Shown: positions 17,824-27,751 of the stretch, one piece after another
How the letters are laid out: each line of letters begins with the position of its first letter
Numbering within the stretch: the stretch's first letter is position 1
Origin: RPQJ01 sp963732375
GTDB taxonomy: Bacteria; Pseudomonadota; Gammaproteobacteria; Steroidobacterales; Steroidobacteraceae
Direction of reading: 5' to 3'
Length of the DNA stretch: 64,000 nucleotides
NCBI GenBank assembly: GCA_963732375.1
Contig: CAVSZE010000002.1
Coordinates: 434,001-498,000 of the forward strand
Notes under the pieces: generated by a model
Databases searched by the model: none
What the model was told of the DNA's origin: nothing
The model's input: only the letters and a program-made list of their open reading frames with translations
Position numbers and translations under genes: made by a program

Positions 17824-18636
17824 ATGAAACGCGTCATCGCCGTGGCCAACCAGAAAGGCGGGGTCGGAAAGACCACCACCGCCGTCAACCTTGCCGCATC
17901 GCTGGCTGCGACGAAGCGCAAGGTGCTGCTGGTCGACAGCGATCCGCAGGGCAACGCGACCATGGGCTGCGGCGTGGACAAGGGCAACCTGCGGTACTCG
18001 ATGACCGAGGTGCTGCTCGGAGACTGCGAAATGGCCGCAGCGCTGCTGCCGGTCGAGCCAGGCGGCTTTGCCGTCGTCCCTGGCAACCAGGACCTGGTCG
18101 CGGCCGAAGTGCAGCTGATGAGCAAGATCGGACGCGAAGTCCAGCTCAGGAACGCGCTGCGGCCGATGCGCGGCCTCTACGACGTGATCATCATCGACTG
18201 TCCGCCCGCGCTGAACCTGCTGACGCTGAACGCGCTGGTCGCGGCCGACACCGTGCTGGTTCCGATGCAGTGCGAGTATTACGCGCTCGAGGGGCTCTCG
18301 GCGTTGATGGGCACCGTTGAACAGATTCGCGCCAGCGTGAACCCGGAGCTGAAGCTCGAGGGCATCCTGCGCACGATGTTCGACCCGCGGAACAACCTCT
18401 CGAACGAGGTCTCGGCGCAGCTGATCATGCATTTCGGCGACAAGGTGTTCCGTACGGTCATCCCGCGCAACGTGCGTCTCGCGGAGGCGCCGAGCTTCGG
18501 CAAGGCTGCCATGTTCCACGACAAGGACTCGCGCGGCGCGCTCGCCTACCTGGCGCTCGCGGGCGAGCTGATCCGCCGCGACGAGGAAAGCGCGCTTGCA
18601 GGCGGCGACGAGCCGCCACCCCAGCAGGCCGACTGA
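17824..18636 (+). CDS. parA: Chromosome partitioning ATPase
   Basis: ParA/Soj-family P-loop ATPase of 270 residues. The deviant Walker A is KGGVGKTT at 11-18; Walker A' is VLLVDSDPQGNA and Walker B is YDVIIIDCPPALN. It binds DNA non-specifically as an ATP dimer and, with ParB-parS, segregates origins. The ATG at 17824 gives the canonical start MKRVIAVANQKGG. The chromosomal position next to rsmG is typical. The C-terminal tail is slightly acidic and Pro-rich. Unusually, another gene separates it from parB. Confidence 0.95.
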   Translation: MKRVIAVANQKGGVGKTTTAVNLAASLAATKRKVLLVDSDPQGNATMGCGVDKGNLRYSMTEVLLGDCEMAAALLPVEPGGFAVVPGNQDLVAAEVQLMSKIGREVQLRNALRPMRGLYDVIIIDCPPALNLLTLNALVAADTVLVPMQCEYYALEGLSALMGTVEQIRASVNPELKLEGILRTMFDPRNNLSNEVSAQLIMHFGDKVFRTVIPRNVRLAEAPSFGKAAMFHDKDSRGALAYLALAGELIRRDEESALAGGDEPPPQQAD

Positions 18637-18678
18637 CGCGGTACGCACGGGCGTGCAACTCAGGGCGTAGGTTGGGCG

Positions 18679-19611
18679 GTGCAGGCAATGAGCGCTCTCA
18701 ACAGGACATACCGGGCTACTCCATCGGCGTCGGCATACATGCTGAACGCGTTCCGGCCCTCGTCGGGCTGGACATCGGATCGAGGGTGCCCCCATCTGCG
18801 GACCACATGGCGCGGATATCGCGTCGAACCCGCTGCGGCCGAGCTGCTGCGGACGATCTCCGGGATCGACGACGAGGTATTCGCGGCCAGGCTCTGCATC
18901 CTCTATCCGCAGGTGACGGGCTTTCGCCTCGTCATGGCGATGCTCACGCATCCCGCCTGGCCGCTGCCGATCTGGAATGCGCTGCAGGTTCGCAACCGAC
19001 TGACATTGCACGCGCCGTTCCGCCCGGGCGACGAATTCGACCTCGAGGCTGGCGTGTCCGGCTGGAGGGTACTGGCCAAGGGAGTCGAGATCGACATCCA
19101 CGCGACGCTCTCGCTGGGCGGCGCGTGCCGCTGGGAAAGTGTCGTGACGTTCTATTACCGCGGCCGCTTCGGCTCCGAGGCTGCAAGTGGTGATGTGCTG
19201 GGCGCTGCCGCGGCATCGCCGTCCGTCCAGGAAAGCGATTTCGAAACCGCGGCGTGGAACGTGGGCGATGGCCACCGCTGGCGCTACGCAGGGCTTACGG
19301 GAGACTACAACGGCCTGCACCAGTGGGACTGGTATGCGCGCCAGATGGGGTTTCCCGCGGCCTTCCCGCACCCGCAGCGCGTCCTCGGCCAATGCCTCGC
19401 CCGCCTGCCCGACCCGGGTCCGGCGCCGCTGGAACTCGATCTCTGGATCAGGGGCCCAGTGTTCTTCGGGCGCGATGTCACGATGCGTCACGATTCCCAG
19501 CCTGGGTCCGGCGCCAGGGACTTCGGCCTGTGGCTGGATGGTGAATCGCGCCCCGCCCTGCTCGGCACCCTGCGGCCGGCTACGGCAGCGGCGGACCGAC
19601 GACCAACCTGA
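18679..19611 (+). CDS. MaoC-like double hot-dog protein between parA and parB
   Basis: About 310 residues. Two hot-dog halves are suggested: an N-terminal part with LYPQVTGFRLVMAMLTHPAWPLPIWNALQVRNRLTLH and a C-terminal part with the hydratase-like helix LTGDYNGLHQWDWYARQMGFP (D-x-N-x-x-H), corresponding to the MaoC D/H pair. It may therefore be an (R)-enoyl-CoA hydratase or an acyl-binding relative. Starts are ambiguous: GTG 18679 has AGG seven bases upstream; an in-frame ATG at 18688 is close behind. It lies 42 bases after parA and 55 before parB and is presumably co-transcribed. A role in segregation is not implied by the sequence. Confidence 0.72.
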   Translation: MQAMSALNRTYRATPSASAYMLNAFRPSSGWTSDRGCPHLRTTWRGYRVEPAAAELLRTISGIDDEVFAARLCILYPQVTGFRLVMAMLTHPAWPLPIWNALQVRNRLTLHAPFRPGDEFDLEAGVSGWRVLAKGVEIDIHATLSLGGACRWESVVTFYYRGRFGSEAASGDVLGAAAASPSVQESDFETAAWNVGDGHRWRYAGLTGDYNGLHQWDWYARQMGFPAAFPHPQRVLGQCLARLPDPGPAPLELDLWIRGPVFFGRDVTMRHDSQPGSGARDFGLWLDGESRPALLGTLRPATAAADRRPT

Positions 19612-19666
19612 TTCGGGCCGAACTTACAGCGAGCGTCGCGGGTCGATCCGCTAAACTCCGGCACCT

Positions 19667-20572
19667 ATGGCAAGCAAGCGACCCTCGCTCGGCAGGGGCC
19701 TCGAGGCCCTGCTCGGCAAACCGACCACGACCCCGGACCAGGGGTCGCCCATTCCCGCCTCTCCCGCAGGCGAAGAACTGGCCCATATTCCCGTCGATCT
19801 GCTGCAGCGCGGCCGCTATCAGCCGCGCCTGGACATGCGGCCCGAGAGCCTGCAAGAGCTCGCCGACTCAATCCGTGCCCAGGGCGTCGTGCAGCCGATC
19901 GTGGTGCGCCCGGTGGCAGCGAAGCGTGCGGGCGAGGAACAGCGCTACGAGATCATCGCCGGCGAACGGCGCTGGCGTGCCGCGCAGATGGCCGGGTTGC
20001 ACCATATCGCTGCCGTAATCCGCCACGTGCCGGACGAGGCCGCGGTGGCAATGTCGCTGATCGAGAACATCCAGCGCGAGGACCTGAATCCGCTCGAGGA
20101 AGCCCGTGCGCTCGACCGGCTGATCCGCGAGTTCGAGATGACCCACCAGTCCGCGGCGGACGCGGTTGGTCGATCGCGGGCAGCCGTCAGCAACCTGCTG
20201 CGCCTGCTCGAACTGGCAGACGAAGTGAAGTCGCTGGTCGAGCAACGGCAGATCGAGATGGGGCACGCGCGCGCGTTGCTCGGCCTCACCGCCCCGCGCC
20301 AGCAGATCGAGGTCGCCGCGCTGGTTGCACGCAAAGGGCTGTCGGTGCGCGAGACCGAGGCACTGGTGCGACGCATGCTCGCCCCCAAGGATGACGACGC
20401 CGGGCGCGAGACCCCGCGCACGGATCCAAACGTGGACAAGCTCGAGCGTGACCTCGCGGGCAAGCTCGGCGCAAAGGTCAAGCTGCAACACACCGGCAAG
20501 GGCCGCGGCAAGCTGGTCATCAGCTACAACAGCCTGGACGAACTCGACGGCATCCTCGAGCACATCCAGTAA
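19667..20572 (+). CDS. parB: Chromosome partitioning protein ParB
   Basis: The 301 residues begin KRPSLGRGLEALLGK, as in chromosomal ParB/Spo0J. The ParB/sulfiredoxin-like CTP-binding domain follows (about 35-125; IVVRPV, YEIIAGERRWRAAQMAGL, MSLIENIQREDLNPLEEA). A helix-turn-helix domain comes next (MTHQSAADAVGRSRAAVSNLLRLLEL) and a C-terminal dimerisation domain ends LVISYNSLDELDGILEHIQ. It binds parS and spreads as a CTP-dependent clamp. I found no perfect 16-base parS in the window. Confidence 0.95.
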   Translation: MASKRPSLGRGLEALLGKPTTTPDQGSPIPASPAGEELAHIPVDLLQRGRYQPRLDMRPESLQELADSIRAQGVVQPIVVRPVAAKRAGEEQRYEIIAGERRWRAAQMAGLHHIAAVIRHVPDEAAVAMSLIENIQREDLNPLEEARALDRLIREFEMTHQSAADAVGRSRAAVSNLLRLLELADEVKSLVEQRQIEMGHARALLGLTAPRQQIEVAALVARKGLSVRETEALVRRMLAPKDDDAGRETPRTDPNVDKLERDLAGKLGAKVKLQHTGKGRGKLVISYNSLDELDGILEHIQ

Positions 20573-20919
20573 CGGATTCCGCCCTGCGGCTCGCACGGCT
20601 CCGGCTTGCGAGACCGGGTAACCCGGCGCCCATTTGTTCCCTAATATAGTTAATAATAACTATTTAAAACACACATAAAACAATTAATTTAGAAATGTAG
20701 TTAATATTTTTGTAAAAATAACTACAACGAAAATCGATACTGCGCCGGCCCTGCCTCCGTCCAGTGCGCGGGCCCGATCCATCGGTCCCGTGGGAACACA
20801 GCGGATCATCGCCAAATACCACCCGCTGCCTTCCGGAGGGCGCGAGTTGATGGGCCCGCAGGTCGGAAGCGAATACTGGCGACTCCGCAAGCCTCGGTTA
20901 TCCGCAGGTCTGCACTCGA
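20573..20919. other. Spacer with AT-rich island between parB and the ATP synthase promoter
   Basis: No gene is visible here. Bases about 20635-20735 are strikingly AT-rich against GC-rich surroundings. Within it, TAGTTA (20647-20652) and TAACTA (20657-20662) form an inverted repeat, and GTAGTT (20697-20702) with AACTAC (20720-20725), plus an inner ATTTTT/AAAAAT pair, form a second. A one-mismatch DnaA-box-like TTATCCGCA is at 20898-20906. Possible roles are a parB terminator, an UP-element or nucleoid-protein site upstream of the atp promoter, or an unwinding element; the sequence alone does not decide. Confidence 0.6.
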
Positions 20920-20949
20920 TTGAAGCACTGCAAAAAGACCAGATATAAT
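20920..20949 (+). promoter_or_regulatory. Probable sigma-70 promoter of the ATP synthase operon
   Basis: A consensus -10 TATAAT at 20944-20949 lies 18 bases downstream of a -35-like TTGAAG at 20920-20925. It points towards atpI, leaving a leader of about 120 bases. This is the best sigma-70-like match I noticed in the window. Confidence 0.72.
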
Positions 20950-21008
20950 CGTCGGCCTTCCGGACGCCGCACCACGGGGTGTGGCCCGCCCGGGTAACGG
21001 TATGAATC

Positions 21009-21051
21009 GCCACCCGTGGCCGGAGTGCCCGGCACATGACGTGGCTTTTTT
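21009..21051 (+). terminator. Terminator-like or attenuator-like hairpin in the atpI leader
   Basis: An outer stem GCCAC (21009-21013) / GTGGC (21041-21045) encloses an inner stem GCCGG (21019-21023) / CCGGC (21029-21033). It is followed at once by six T residues (21046-21051). The structure lies after the proposed promoter and 24 bases before atpI. An intrinsic terminator inside an operon leader suggests attenuation or partial termination; the alternative GCCAC-CC-GTGGC pairing at 21009-21020 could compete with the outer stem. Confidence 0.5.
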
Positions 21052-21075
21052 GTTGCCCGGAGAATTGGTGAAGGC

Positions 21076-21492
21076 TTGAGCAACGTCGACGTCCAGGTGG
21101 GTCGGCGCCAGGCGGTGGCCGTGGTCCTCGGTCAGGTCGCGCTGGGCGCGATGCTGTCGATGGCCTGCCTTGTCGGGTGGGGTCCTCGGGCGGCGGGTTC
21201 GGCGCTCGCAGGTGCTGGAATCGGCACAGTTGCCACGGCATTGATGGCCTTCGCGATGCTTCGCCACGGCGAGGGGGCGGGCCTCGGACGAGTGACCCTG
21301 AGTTTCTTCTCGGGCTGGCTCGTGAAGGTGGGTTTCACGATCGCGGCGCTGGTGGTGGCGCTCCGGTCGCCGAAGGTTGAAGCGGTGCCGCTCATCGCGG
21401 CGTATGCAGCGACCTTCGTCGCGTACTGGATTGGGGCTGTCCGCGCGGGCGGGCAGGTGACAACGAAACAAGGCATGGGGCCGACCGGATAA
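21076..21492 (+). CDS. atpI: ATP synthase subunit I
   Basis: A 138-residue integral membrane protein with about four hydrophobic segments, in the invariable atpI position ahead of atpB. AtpI is thought to help assemble the c-ring and is not part of the finished enzyme. The start appears to be TTG at 21076; no better-placed ATG exists in frame. The sequence is poorly conserved, as usual for AtpI; identification rests on position, size and the membrane pattern (FFSGWLVKVGFTIAALVVAL). Six bases separate it from atpB. Confidence 0.82.
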   Translation: MSNVDVQVGRRQAVAVVLGQVALGAMLSMACLVGWGPRAAGSALAGAGIGTVATALMAFAMLRHGEGAGLGRVTLSFFSGWLVKVGFTIAALVVALRSPKVEAVPLIAAYAATFVAYWIGAVRAGGQVTTKQGMGPTG

Positions 21493-21498
21493 CAGATC

Positions 21499-22314
21499 AT
21501 GGCAGCCGAAGCTCCCGCGGACAGCACCGAATACATTACACATCACCTGACGCACCTGTCCGTCGGCAAGGGTTTCTGGTCATTGCACGTCGACACGATC
21601 TTCATGTCCGTGCTGCTGGGGATCGTGACCATCGGTCTTTTTTACTCGGTATCACGCAAGGCCACGTCGGGGGTTCCGGGCAAGTGGCAGGCCTTCGTCG
21701 AGATGGTCGTCGAGTTCATCGACACGACCGTCAAAGAGGTATTCCACCTGGACCGCGGCTTCCTCGCGCCGCTCGCCCTCACGATCTTCGTGTGGGTATT
21801 CCTTATGAACGCGATGGACCTGCTGCCGGTGGACCTGCCGCCCACGATTGCCGGATGGTTCGGCCTCAATCACTGGCGCGCGGTTCCCACCGCCGATGCA
21901 AACACCACCTTCGCCATGTCGCTGACCGTGCTGATCGTCGTGCTGTTTTACAGCGTCAAGGCCAAGGGCCCCGGCGGCTATGCCCATGAGCTCTTTACCG
22001 CTCCGTTCGGCAGCAACCCGCTGCTGTGGATCCCGAATTTCGTGCTGAACGTCGTCGAGCTGCTGTCGAAGCCCGTCTCGCTCGCGATGCGACTGTTCGG
22101 CAACATGTACGCCGGCGAACTGGTGTTCATGCTGATCGCGCTGCTCGGCGCAAGCGTATTCACGTTGACGGTTGGCAGCGCCGTGGGATTTGTCGGCCAG
22201 CTGGCGATGGGCGCTGCATGGTCGATATTCCACATCCTGATCATCACGCTGCAGGCGTTCATCTTCATGGTGCTGACCGTCGTGTACGCCGCGATGGCCA
22301 CCGAGCACCACTAA
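21499..22314 (+). CDS. atpB: F1Fo ATP synthase subunit a
   Basis: Subunit a (271 residues) forms the proton half-channels against the c-ring. The essential arginine is in MRLFGNMYAGELVFMLIALL in the long membrane helix, and the C-terminal helix LQAFIFMVLTVVYAAMATEHH is present. Several membrane segments and the N-terminal YITHHLTHLSVG match gammaproteobacterial AtpB. The start is ATG 21499. Confidence 0.97.
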   Translation: MAAEAPADSTEYITHHLTHLSVGKGFWSLHVDTIFMSVLLGIVTIGLFYSVSRKATSGVPGKWQAFVEMVVEFIDTTVKEVFHLDRGFLAPLALTIFVWVFLMNAMDLLPVDLPPTIAGWFGLNHWRAVPTADANTTFAMSLTVLIVVLFYSVKAKGPGGYAHELFTAPFGSNPLLWIPNFVLNVVELLSKPVSLAMRLFGNMYAGELVFMLIALLGASVFTLTVGSAVGFVGQLAMGAAWSIFHILIITLQAFIFMVLTVVYAAMATEHH

Positions 22315-22360
22315 CCCGAATTCATGTTCAAGCAACCGCACTTCCGCCAGGAGTAGACAG

Positions 22361-22633
22361 ATGGAAAACCTCGCCCTCATCGCTCAGGTCCAGGGCTACA
22401 CCGCGATCGCACTCGGCCTGATCATCGGCCTGGGTGCAATTGGCGCCTGCATCGGCATCGGCATCATGGGATCGAAGTTCCTCGAGGCGGCTGCGCGCCA
22501 GCCCGAGCTGATCCCCACGCTGCAGGGCCGTATGTTCCTGCTCGCGGGCCTGATCGACGCGGCATTCCTGATCGGCGTGGCGCTCGCGATGTTCTTCGCC
22601 TTCGCGAACCCGCTGCTCGCCCGCTTCGGCTGA
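22361..22633 (+). CDS. atpE: F1Fo ATP synthase subunit c
   Basis: A 90-residue hairpin of two membrane helices that makes the rotor ring. The glycine-rich first helix is AIALGLIIGLGAIGACIGIG; the polar loop is ARQPEL; the carrier carboxylate is Asp66 in LAGLIDAAFLI. The residues around Asp66 do not show the sodium-binding pattern, so proton coupling is expected. Confidence 0.97.
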   Translation: MENLALIAQVQGYTAIALGLIIGLGAIGACIGIGIMGSKFLEAAARQPELIPTLQGRMFLLAGLIDAAFLIGVALAMFFAFANPLLARFG

Positions 22634-22659
22634 CCGCCACCTGACGCGAGGACGTCGCC

Positions 22660-23145
22660 ATGGAAATCAATGCGACGCTGCTCGGGCAGATGCTGGTCTT
22701 CGGGATCCTGATCTGGTTCTCCTGGAAATTCATCTGGCCGCCGCTCGTCAAGGCTGTCGATGACCGCCAGAAGAAGATCGCCGAGGGTCTCGCGGCCGCC
22801 GAGCGCGGGCAGAAAGAGCTGCAGCAGTCGCACGGCGACGCCGCAGAAATCGTGAACGAGGCGCGCGAGAAGGCGCTGAAGATCGTCGACCAGGCGAACC
22901 GCCGCTCGAACGAGATCGTCGATGAGGCACGGGTCACCGCGATCGCCGAGGGCCAGCGGCTGGTCGGCGACGCACGGCAGGAAGTGCAACTCGAGCAGTC
23001 CCGCGCGCGCGACGCGCTCCGCAAGGACGTGGCGCGGCTCGCGGTCGCCGGGGCTTCCCGGCTCCTCGAGCGCGAGATCGATCCCAAGGCCCATGCGGAC
23101 CTGATCGAGAAGCTCGCGACCGAGATAGAGGGCGCCAAGGCCTGA
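22660..23145 (+). CDS. atpF: F1Fo ATP synthase subunit b
   Basis: The 161-residue peripheral stalk subunit has one N-terminal membrane helix (LLGQMLVFGILIWFSWKFIWPPL) and then a long charged coiled-coil rich in Ala, Glu, Arg and Lys. Length and layout are those of E. coli AtpF. It bridges subunit a to F1 through AtpH. The start is ATG 22660 with GCGAGGACG upstream. Confidence 0.95.
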   Translation: MEINATLLGQMLVFGILIWFSWKFIWPPLVKAVDDRQKKIAEGLAAAERGQKELQQSHGDAAEIVNEAREKALKIVDQANRRSNEIVDEARVTAIAEGQRLVGDARQEVQLEQSRARDALRKDVARLAVAGASRLLEREIDPKAHADLIEKLATEIEGAKA

Positions 23146-23176
23146 CGGCCGAGGCACCCGCCAGGAGTACCGACAG

Positions 23177-23713
23177 ATGGCCGAAAGAGCCACCGTAGCG
23201 AGACCCTACGCCAGGGCAGCGTTCGCGCACGCGAGCGAGGCCGGACACGTTGCGGAATGGTCCGGCTGGCTCGCGACCGCGCGCGGCGTGGTGACGAGCG
23301 AAGAATTCCACAAGCTCGAGCGCAGCCCCAGCATCACCGAAGCGAACCTGACCGGGCTCGTGACCGGCATCTGCGGCGACGCGCTCGACTCGCACGCGAA
23401 GGCATTCGTGGCGCTGCTTTCGGAGAACGGCCGCCTCGATTTCCTGCCGGAGATTGCCGCGCAGTTCGAGGAGCTGAAGGCCGAGTCGGAAAACGTCGTG
23501 GACGCCGAGGTCCGTTCCGCGGCCGCGCTCGACGAGCGCCAGCGTGAACGGCTCGCGGCAGCGCTGCGCACGAGGCTCGGTCGCGACGTGCGACTGCACT
23601 GCAGCGTCGACCCGTCGCTGGTGGGCGGTGCGATCGTGCGCTCCGGCGACCTCCTGATAGACGGCTCGCTGAAGGGCCGGCTCGAGCGGCTCGAAACCGA
23701 ATTGACCGGCTGA
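23177..23713 (+). CDS. atpH: F1Fo ATP synthase subunit delta
   Basis: The 178-residue delta subunit joins the b stalk to the top of the alpha/beta hexamer. The N-terminus VARPYARAAFAHA and the C-terminal SVDPSLVGGAIVRSGDLLIDGSLKGRLERL stretch are the conserved signatures. An AGGAG site precedes ATG 23177. Confidence 0.96.
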   Translation: MAERATVARPYARAAFAHASEAGHVAEWSGWLATARGVVTSEEFHKLERSPSITEANLTGLVTGICGDALDSHAKAFVALLSENGRLDFLPEIAAQFEELKAESENVVDAEVRSAAALDERQRERLAAALRTRLGRDVRLHCSVDPSLVGGAIVRSGDLLIDGSLKGRLERLETELTG

Positions 23714-23768
23714 GAATCAATCCAGGCCCGGCCGCAGACACGGCCAAGGCCCGCAGAGGAAAGCAGAC

Positions 23769-25310
<1,542 letters not shown>

Positions 25311-25329
25311 CCGGACTCCGGGAACACTC

Positions 25330-26223
25330 ATGCCGGGCATCAAGGAAATTCGCGTCAAGATCAAGAGCGTGCAGGGCACGCGCAAGATCACCAAGGCGAT
25401 GGAGATGGTCTCTGCGTCCAAGATGAAGAAGGCGCAGGATCGGATGCGTGCGGGCCGTCCGTACGCGCAGCGCATCCTCTCAATCGCCATGCACGCGGCG
25501 CAGGCCAATACCGAGTACCGCCACGAGCTGCTGACGCGCCGCGAGACGGTGAAGCGCGTCGGTGCGATCCTGATCACGACCGACAAGGGTCTTTGCGGCG
25601 GCCTGAACACCAACCTGCTGCGGGTCATGCTGAACCAGCACAAGGAGTGGATCGCGAAAGGCATCGAAGTCGAGTACTGCGCCATCGGCAACAAGGGCTT
25701 CGGCTTCTTGAACCGCATGGGCGGCAAGATTGTTTCGCAGGTGGTGAACTACGGCGACCGGCCGGCGCTCGAGCGGCTGATCGGCCCGGTGAAGATGCTT
25801 ATCGACGGGTACCGCGAAGGGCGGCTCGACGAAGTGCATATCTTCTCCAACCGCTTCGTCAACACGATGAAGCAGGAGCCGATCCACGCCACGATGATCC
25901 CGATCCCGATGGACTGGCAGACACCCGACGGCAAATCGCTGGCGGACGAAAAACTGGGCGCCGGTAACTGGGACTATCTCTACGAGCCCGATGCGAAGAC
26001 GGTGCTCGACGAGCTGCTGGTACGGTACCTCGAGACATTCGTGTACCAGGCCGCGGCAGAGAACATCGCGTCCGAGCAGTCGGCGCGAATGGTCGCGATG
26101 AAGGCGGCGTCGGACAATGCGCAGAACATCATCGAGGAGCTGCAGCTCATCTACAACAAGAGCCGCCAGGCCTCGATCACCAAGGAACTCTCCGAGATCG
26201 TGGGCGGCGCAGCGGCGGTGTAG
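25330..26223 (+). CDS. atpG: F1Fo ATP synthase subunit gamma
   Basis: The 297-residue central rotor shaft. The N-terminal coiled-coil begins MPGIKEIRVKIKSVQGTRKITKAMEMVSASKMKKAQ. The C-terminal helix RMVAMKAASDNAQNIIEELQLIYNKSRQASITKELSEIVGGAAAV is conserved and complete. It follows atpA by 19 bases. Confidence 0.97.
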   Translation: MPGIKEIRVKIKSVQGTRKITKAMEMVSASKMKKAQDRMRAGRPYAQRILSIAMHAAQANTEYRHELLTRRETVKRVGAILITTDKGLCGGLNTNLLRVMLNQHKEWIAKGIEVEYCAIGNKGFGFLNRMGGKIVSQVVNYGDRPALERLIGPVKMLIDGYREGRLDEVHIFSNRFVNTMKQEPIHATMIPIPMDWQTPDGKSLADEKLGAGNWDYLYEPDAKTVLDELLVRYLETFVYQAAAENIASEQSARMVAMKAASDNAQNIIEELQLIYNKSRQASITKELSEIVGGAAAV

Positions 26224-26271
26224 GCAGTCGCGGATCCACGGTAGCAAACACACATCACTTTCCAGTCGAGA

Positions 26272-27705
26272 ATGACCATGTCACAAGCTCACGGCACCAT
26301 CGTCCAGACAATCGGCGCGGTAATCGACATCGAGTTCCCGCGCGACGCGATGCCGCACATCTACGACGCGCTCGTCCTCGAGGACAGCGACAACGCGCTC
26401 GCGGAGAAGGGTCTCACCTTCGAGGTCGAGCAGCAGCTCGGTGACGGCGTGGTTCGCACCATCGCCATGGGTTCCTCCGATGGGCTGCAGCGCGGCATGA
26501 AAGTGCGCAACACCGGCGCACCGATCTCGGTGCCGGTGGGGCCGGGCGTGCTCGGTCGCGTGATGGACGTGCTTGGACGCCCGATCGACGAACGAGGCCC
26601 GATCGAGGGCAGCGAAAGGCGCTCGATTCACCAGCCGGCGCCGAAGTTCGACGAACTGTCGCCCTCGGTCGAGCTGCTCGAGACCGGCATCAAGGTCATG
26701 GACCTGATCTGCCCGTTCGCGAAGGGCGGCAAGATCGGCCTGTTCGGCGGCGCCGGCGTGGGCAAGACCGTCAACATGCTCGAGCTGATCAACAACATCG
26801 CGATGCAGCACTCGGGCCTTTCGGTGTTTGCCGGCGTGGGCGAGCGCACCCGCGAGGGCAACGACTTCTACCACGAGATGTCGGAAGCCAAGGTCATCGT
26901 GCAGGAAGACCTGAGCCAGTCGAAGGTGGCCATGGTGTTCGGCCAGATGAACGAGCCACCGGGCAATCGACTGCGCGTCGCGCTCACGGGCCTGACGATG
27001 GCCGAGCGCTTCCGCGACGAAGGCCGCGACATCCTTTTCTTCGTCGACAATATCTACCGCTTCACGCTGGCCGGAACCGAAGTGTCCGCGCTGCTCGGCC
27101 GCATGCCGTCGGCCGTGGGTTACCAGCCGACGCTGGCCGAGGAAATGGGCCGCCTGCAGGAGCGCATCACCTCGACGAAGGTCGGTTCGATCACGTCGAT
27201 CCAGGCTGTGTACGTCCCCGCGGACGACCTCACCGACCCGTCGCCGGCCACGACCTTCGGGCACCTCGACGCGACCGTCGTGCTCTCGCGCGACATCGCC
27301 TCGCTCGGCATCTACCCGGCCGTGGATCCGCTCGACTCGACCTCGCGCCAGGTCGATCCGCACATCATTGGCGAAGAGCACTACGAGACCACCCGTGCGG
27401 TGCAGGCCGTGCTGCAGCGCTACAAGGAACTGCGCGACATCATCGCGATCCTGGGCATGGACGAACTGTCGCCCGAGGACAAGCTGACCGTGGCCCGCGC
27501 GCGCAAGATCCAGCGCTTCCTGTCGCAGCCTTTCCACGTCGCCGAGGTGTTTACTGGCAGCCCGGGCAAGTTCGTATCACTGAAGGACACGATCCGCGGC
27601 TTCAAGGCCATCGTGAACGGCGAGTACGACCACCTGCCGGAGCAGGCGTTCTACATGATCGGCGCGATCGAAGAAGCGGTGGAAAAGGCGAAGAAGCTGC
27701 AGTAG
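26272..27705 (+). CDS. atpD: F1Fo ATP synthase subunit beta
   Basis: The catalytic subunit, 477 residues. The P-loop GGAGVGKT lies near 160-167, followed by the catalytic Glu in GVGERTREGNDFYHEM and the DELSPEDKLTV region of the C-terminal domain. The start is ATG 26272; a second ATG two codons later (26278) is an alternative that would not affect the fold. AtpD is the most conserved protein in the window and a good taxonomic marker. Confidence 0.98.
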   Translation: MTMSQAHGTIVQTIGAVIDIEFPRDAMPHIYDALVLEDSDNALAEKGLTFEVEQQLGDGVVRTIAMGSSDGLQRGMKVRNTGAPISVPVGPGVLGRVMDVLGRPIDERGPIEGSERRSIHQPAPKFDELSPSVELLETGIKVMDLICPFAKGGKIGLFGGAGVGKTVNMLELINNIAMQHSGLSVFAGVGERTREGNDFYHEMSEAKVIVQEDLSQSKVAMVFGQMNEPPGNRLRVALTGLTMAERFRDEGRDILFFVDNIYRFTLAGTEVSALLGRMPSAVGYQPTLAEEMGRLQERITSTKVGSITSIQAVYVPADDLTDPSPATTFGHLDATVVLSRDIASLGIYPAVDPLDSTSRQVDPHIIGEEHYETTRAVQAVLQRYKELRDIIAILGMDELSPEDKLTVARARKIQRFLSQPFHVAEVFTGSPGKFVSLKDTIRGFKAIVNGEYDHLPEQAFYMIGAIEEAVEKAKKLQ

Positions 27706-27751
27706 GCAATGAGCAGCTGCCCGCCAACCGCGCGTCAACCAGGGTAATACG

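Noticed and set aside
18512..18530. parS-like TGTTCCACG inside parA
   Set aside because: Only the left half matches the 16-base parS palindrome, and the bases encode a conserved ParA stretch (MFHDKDS).
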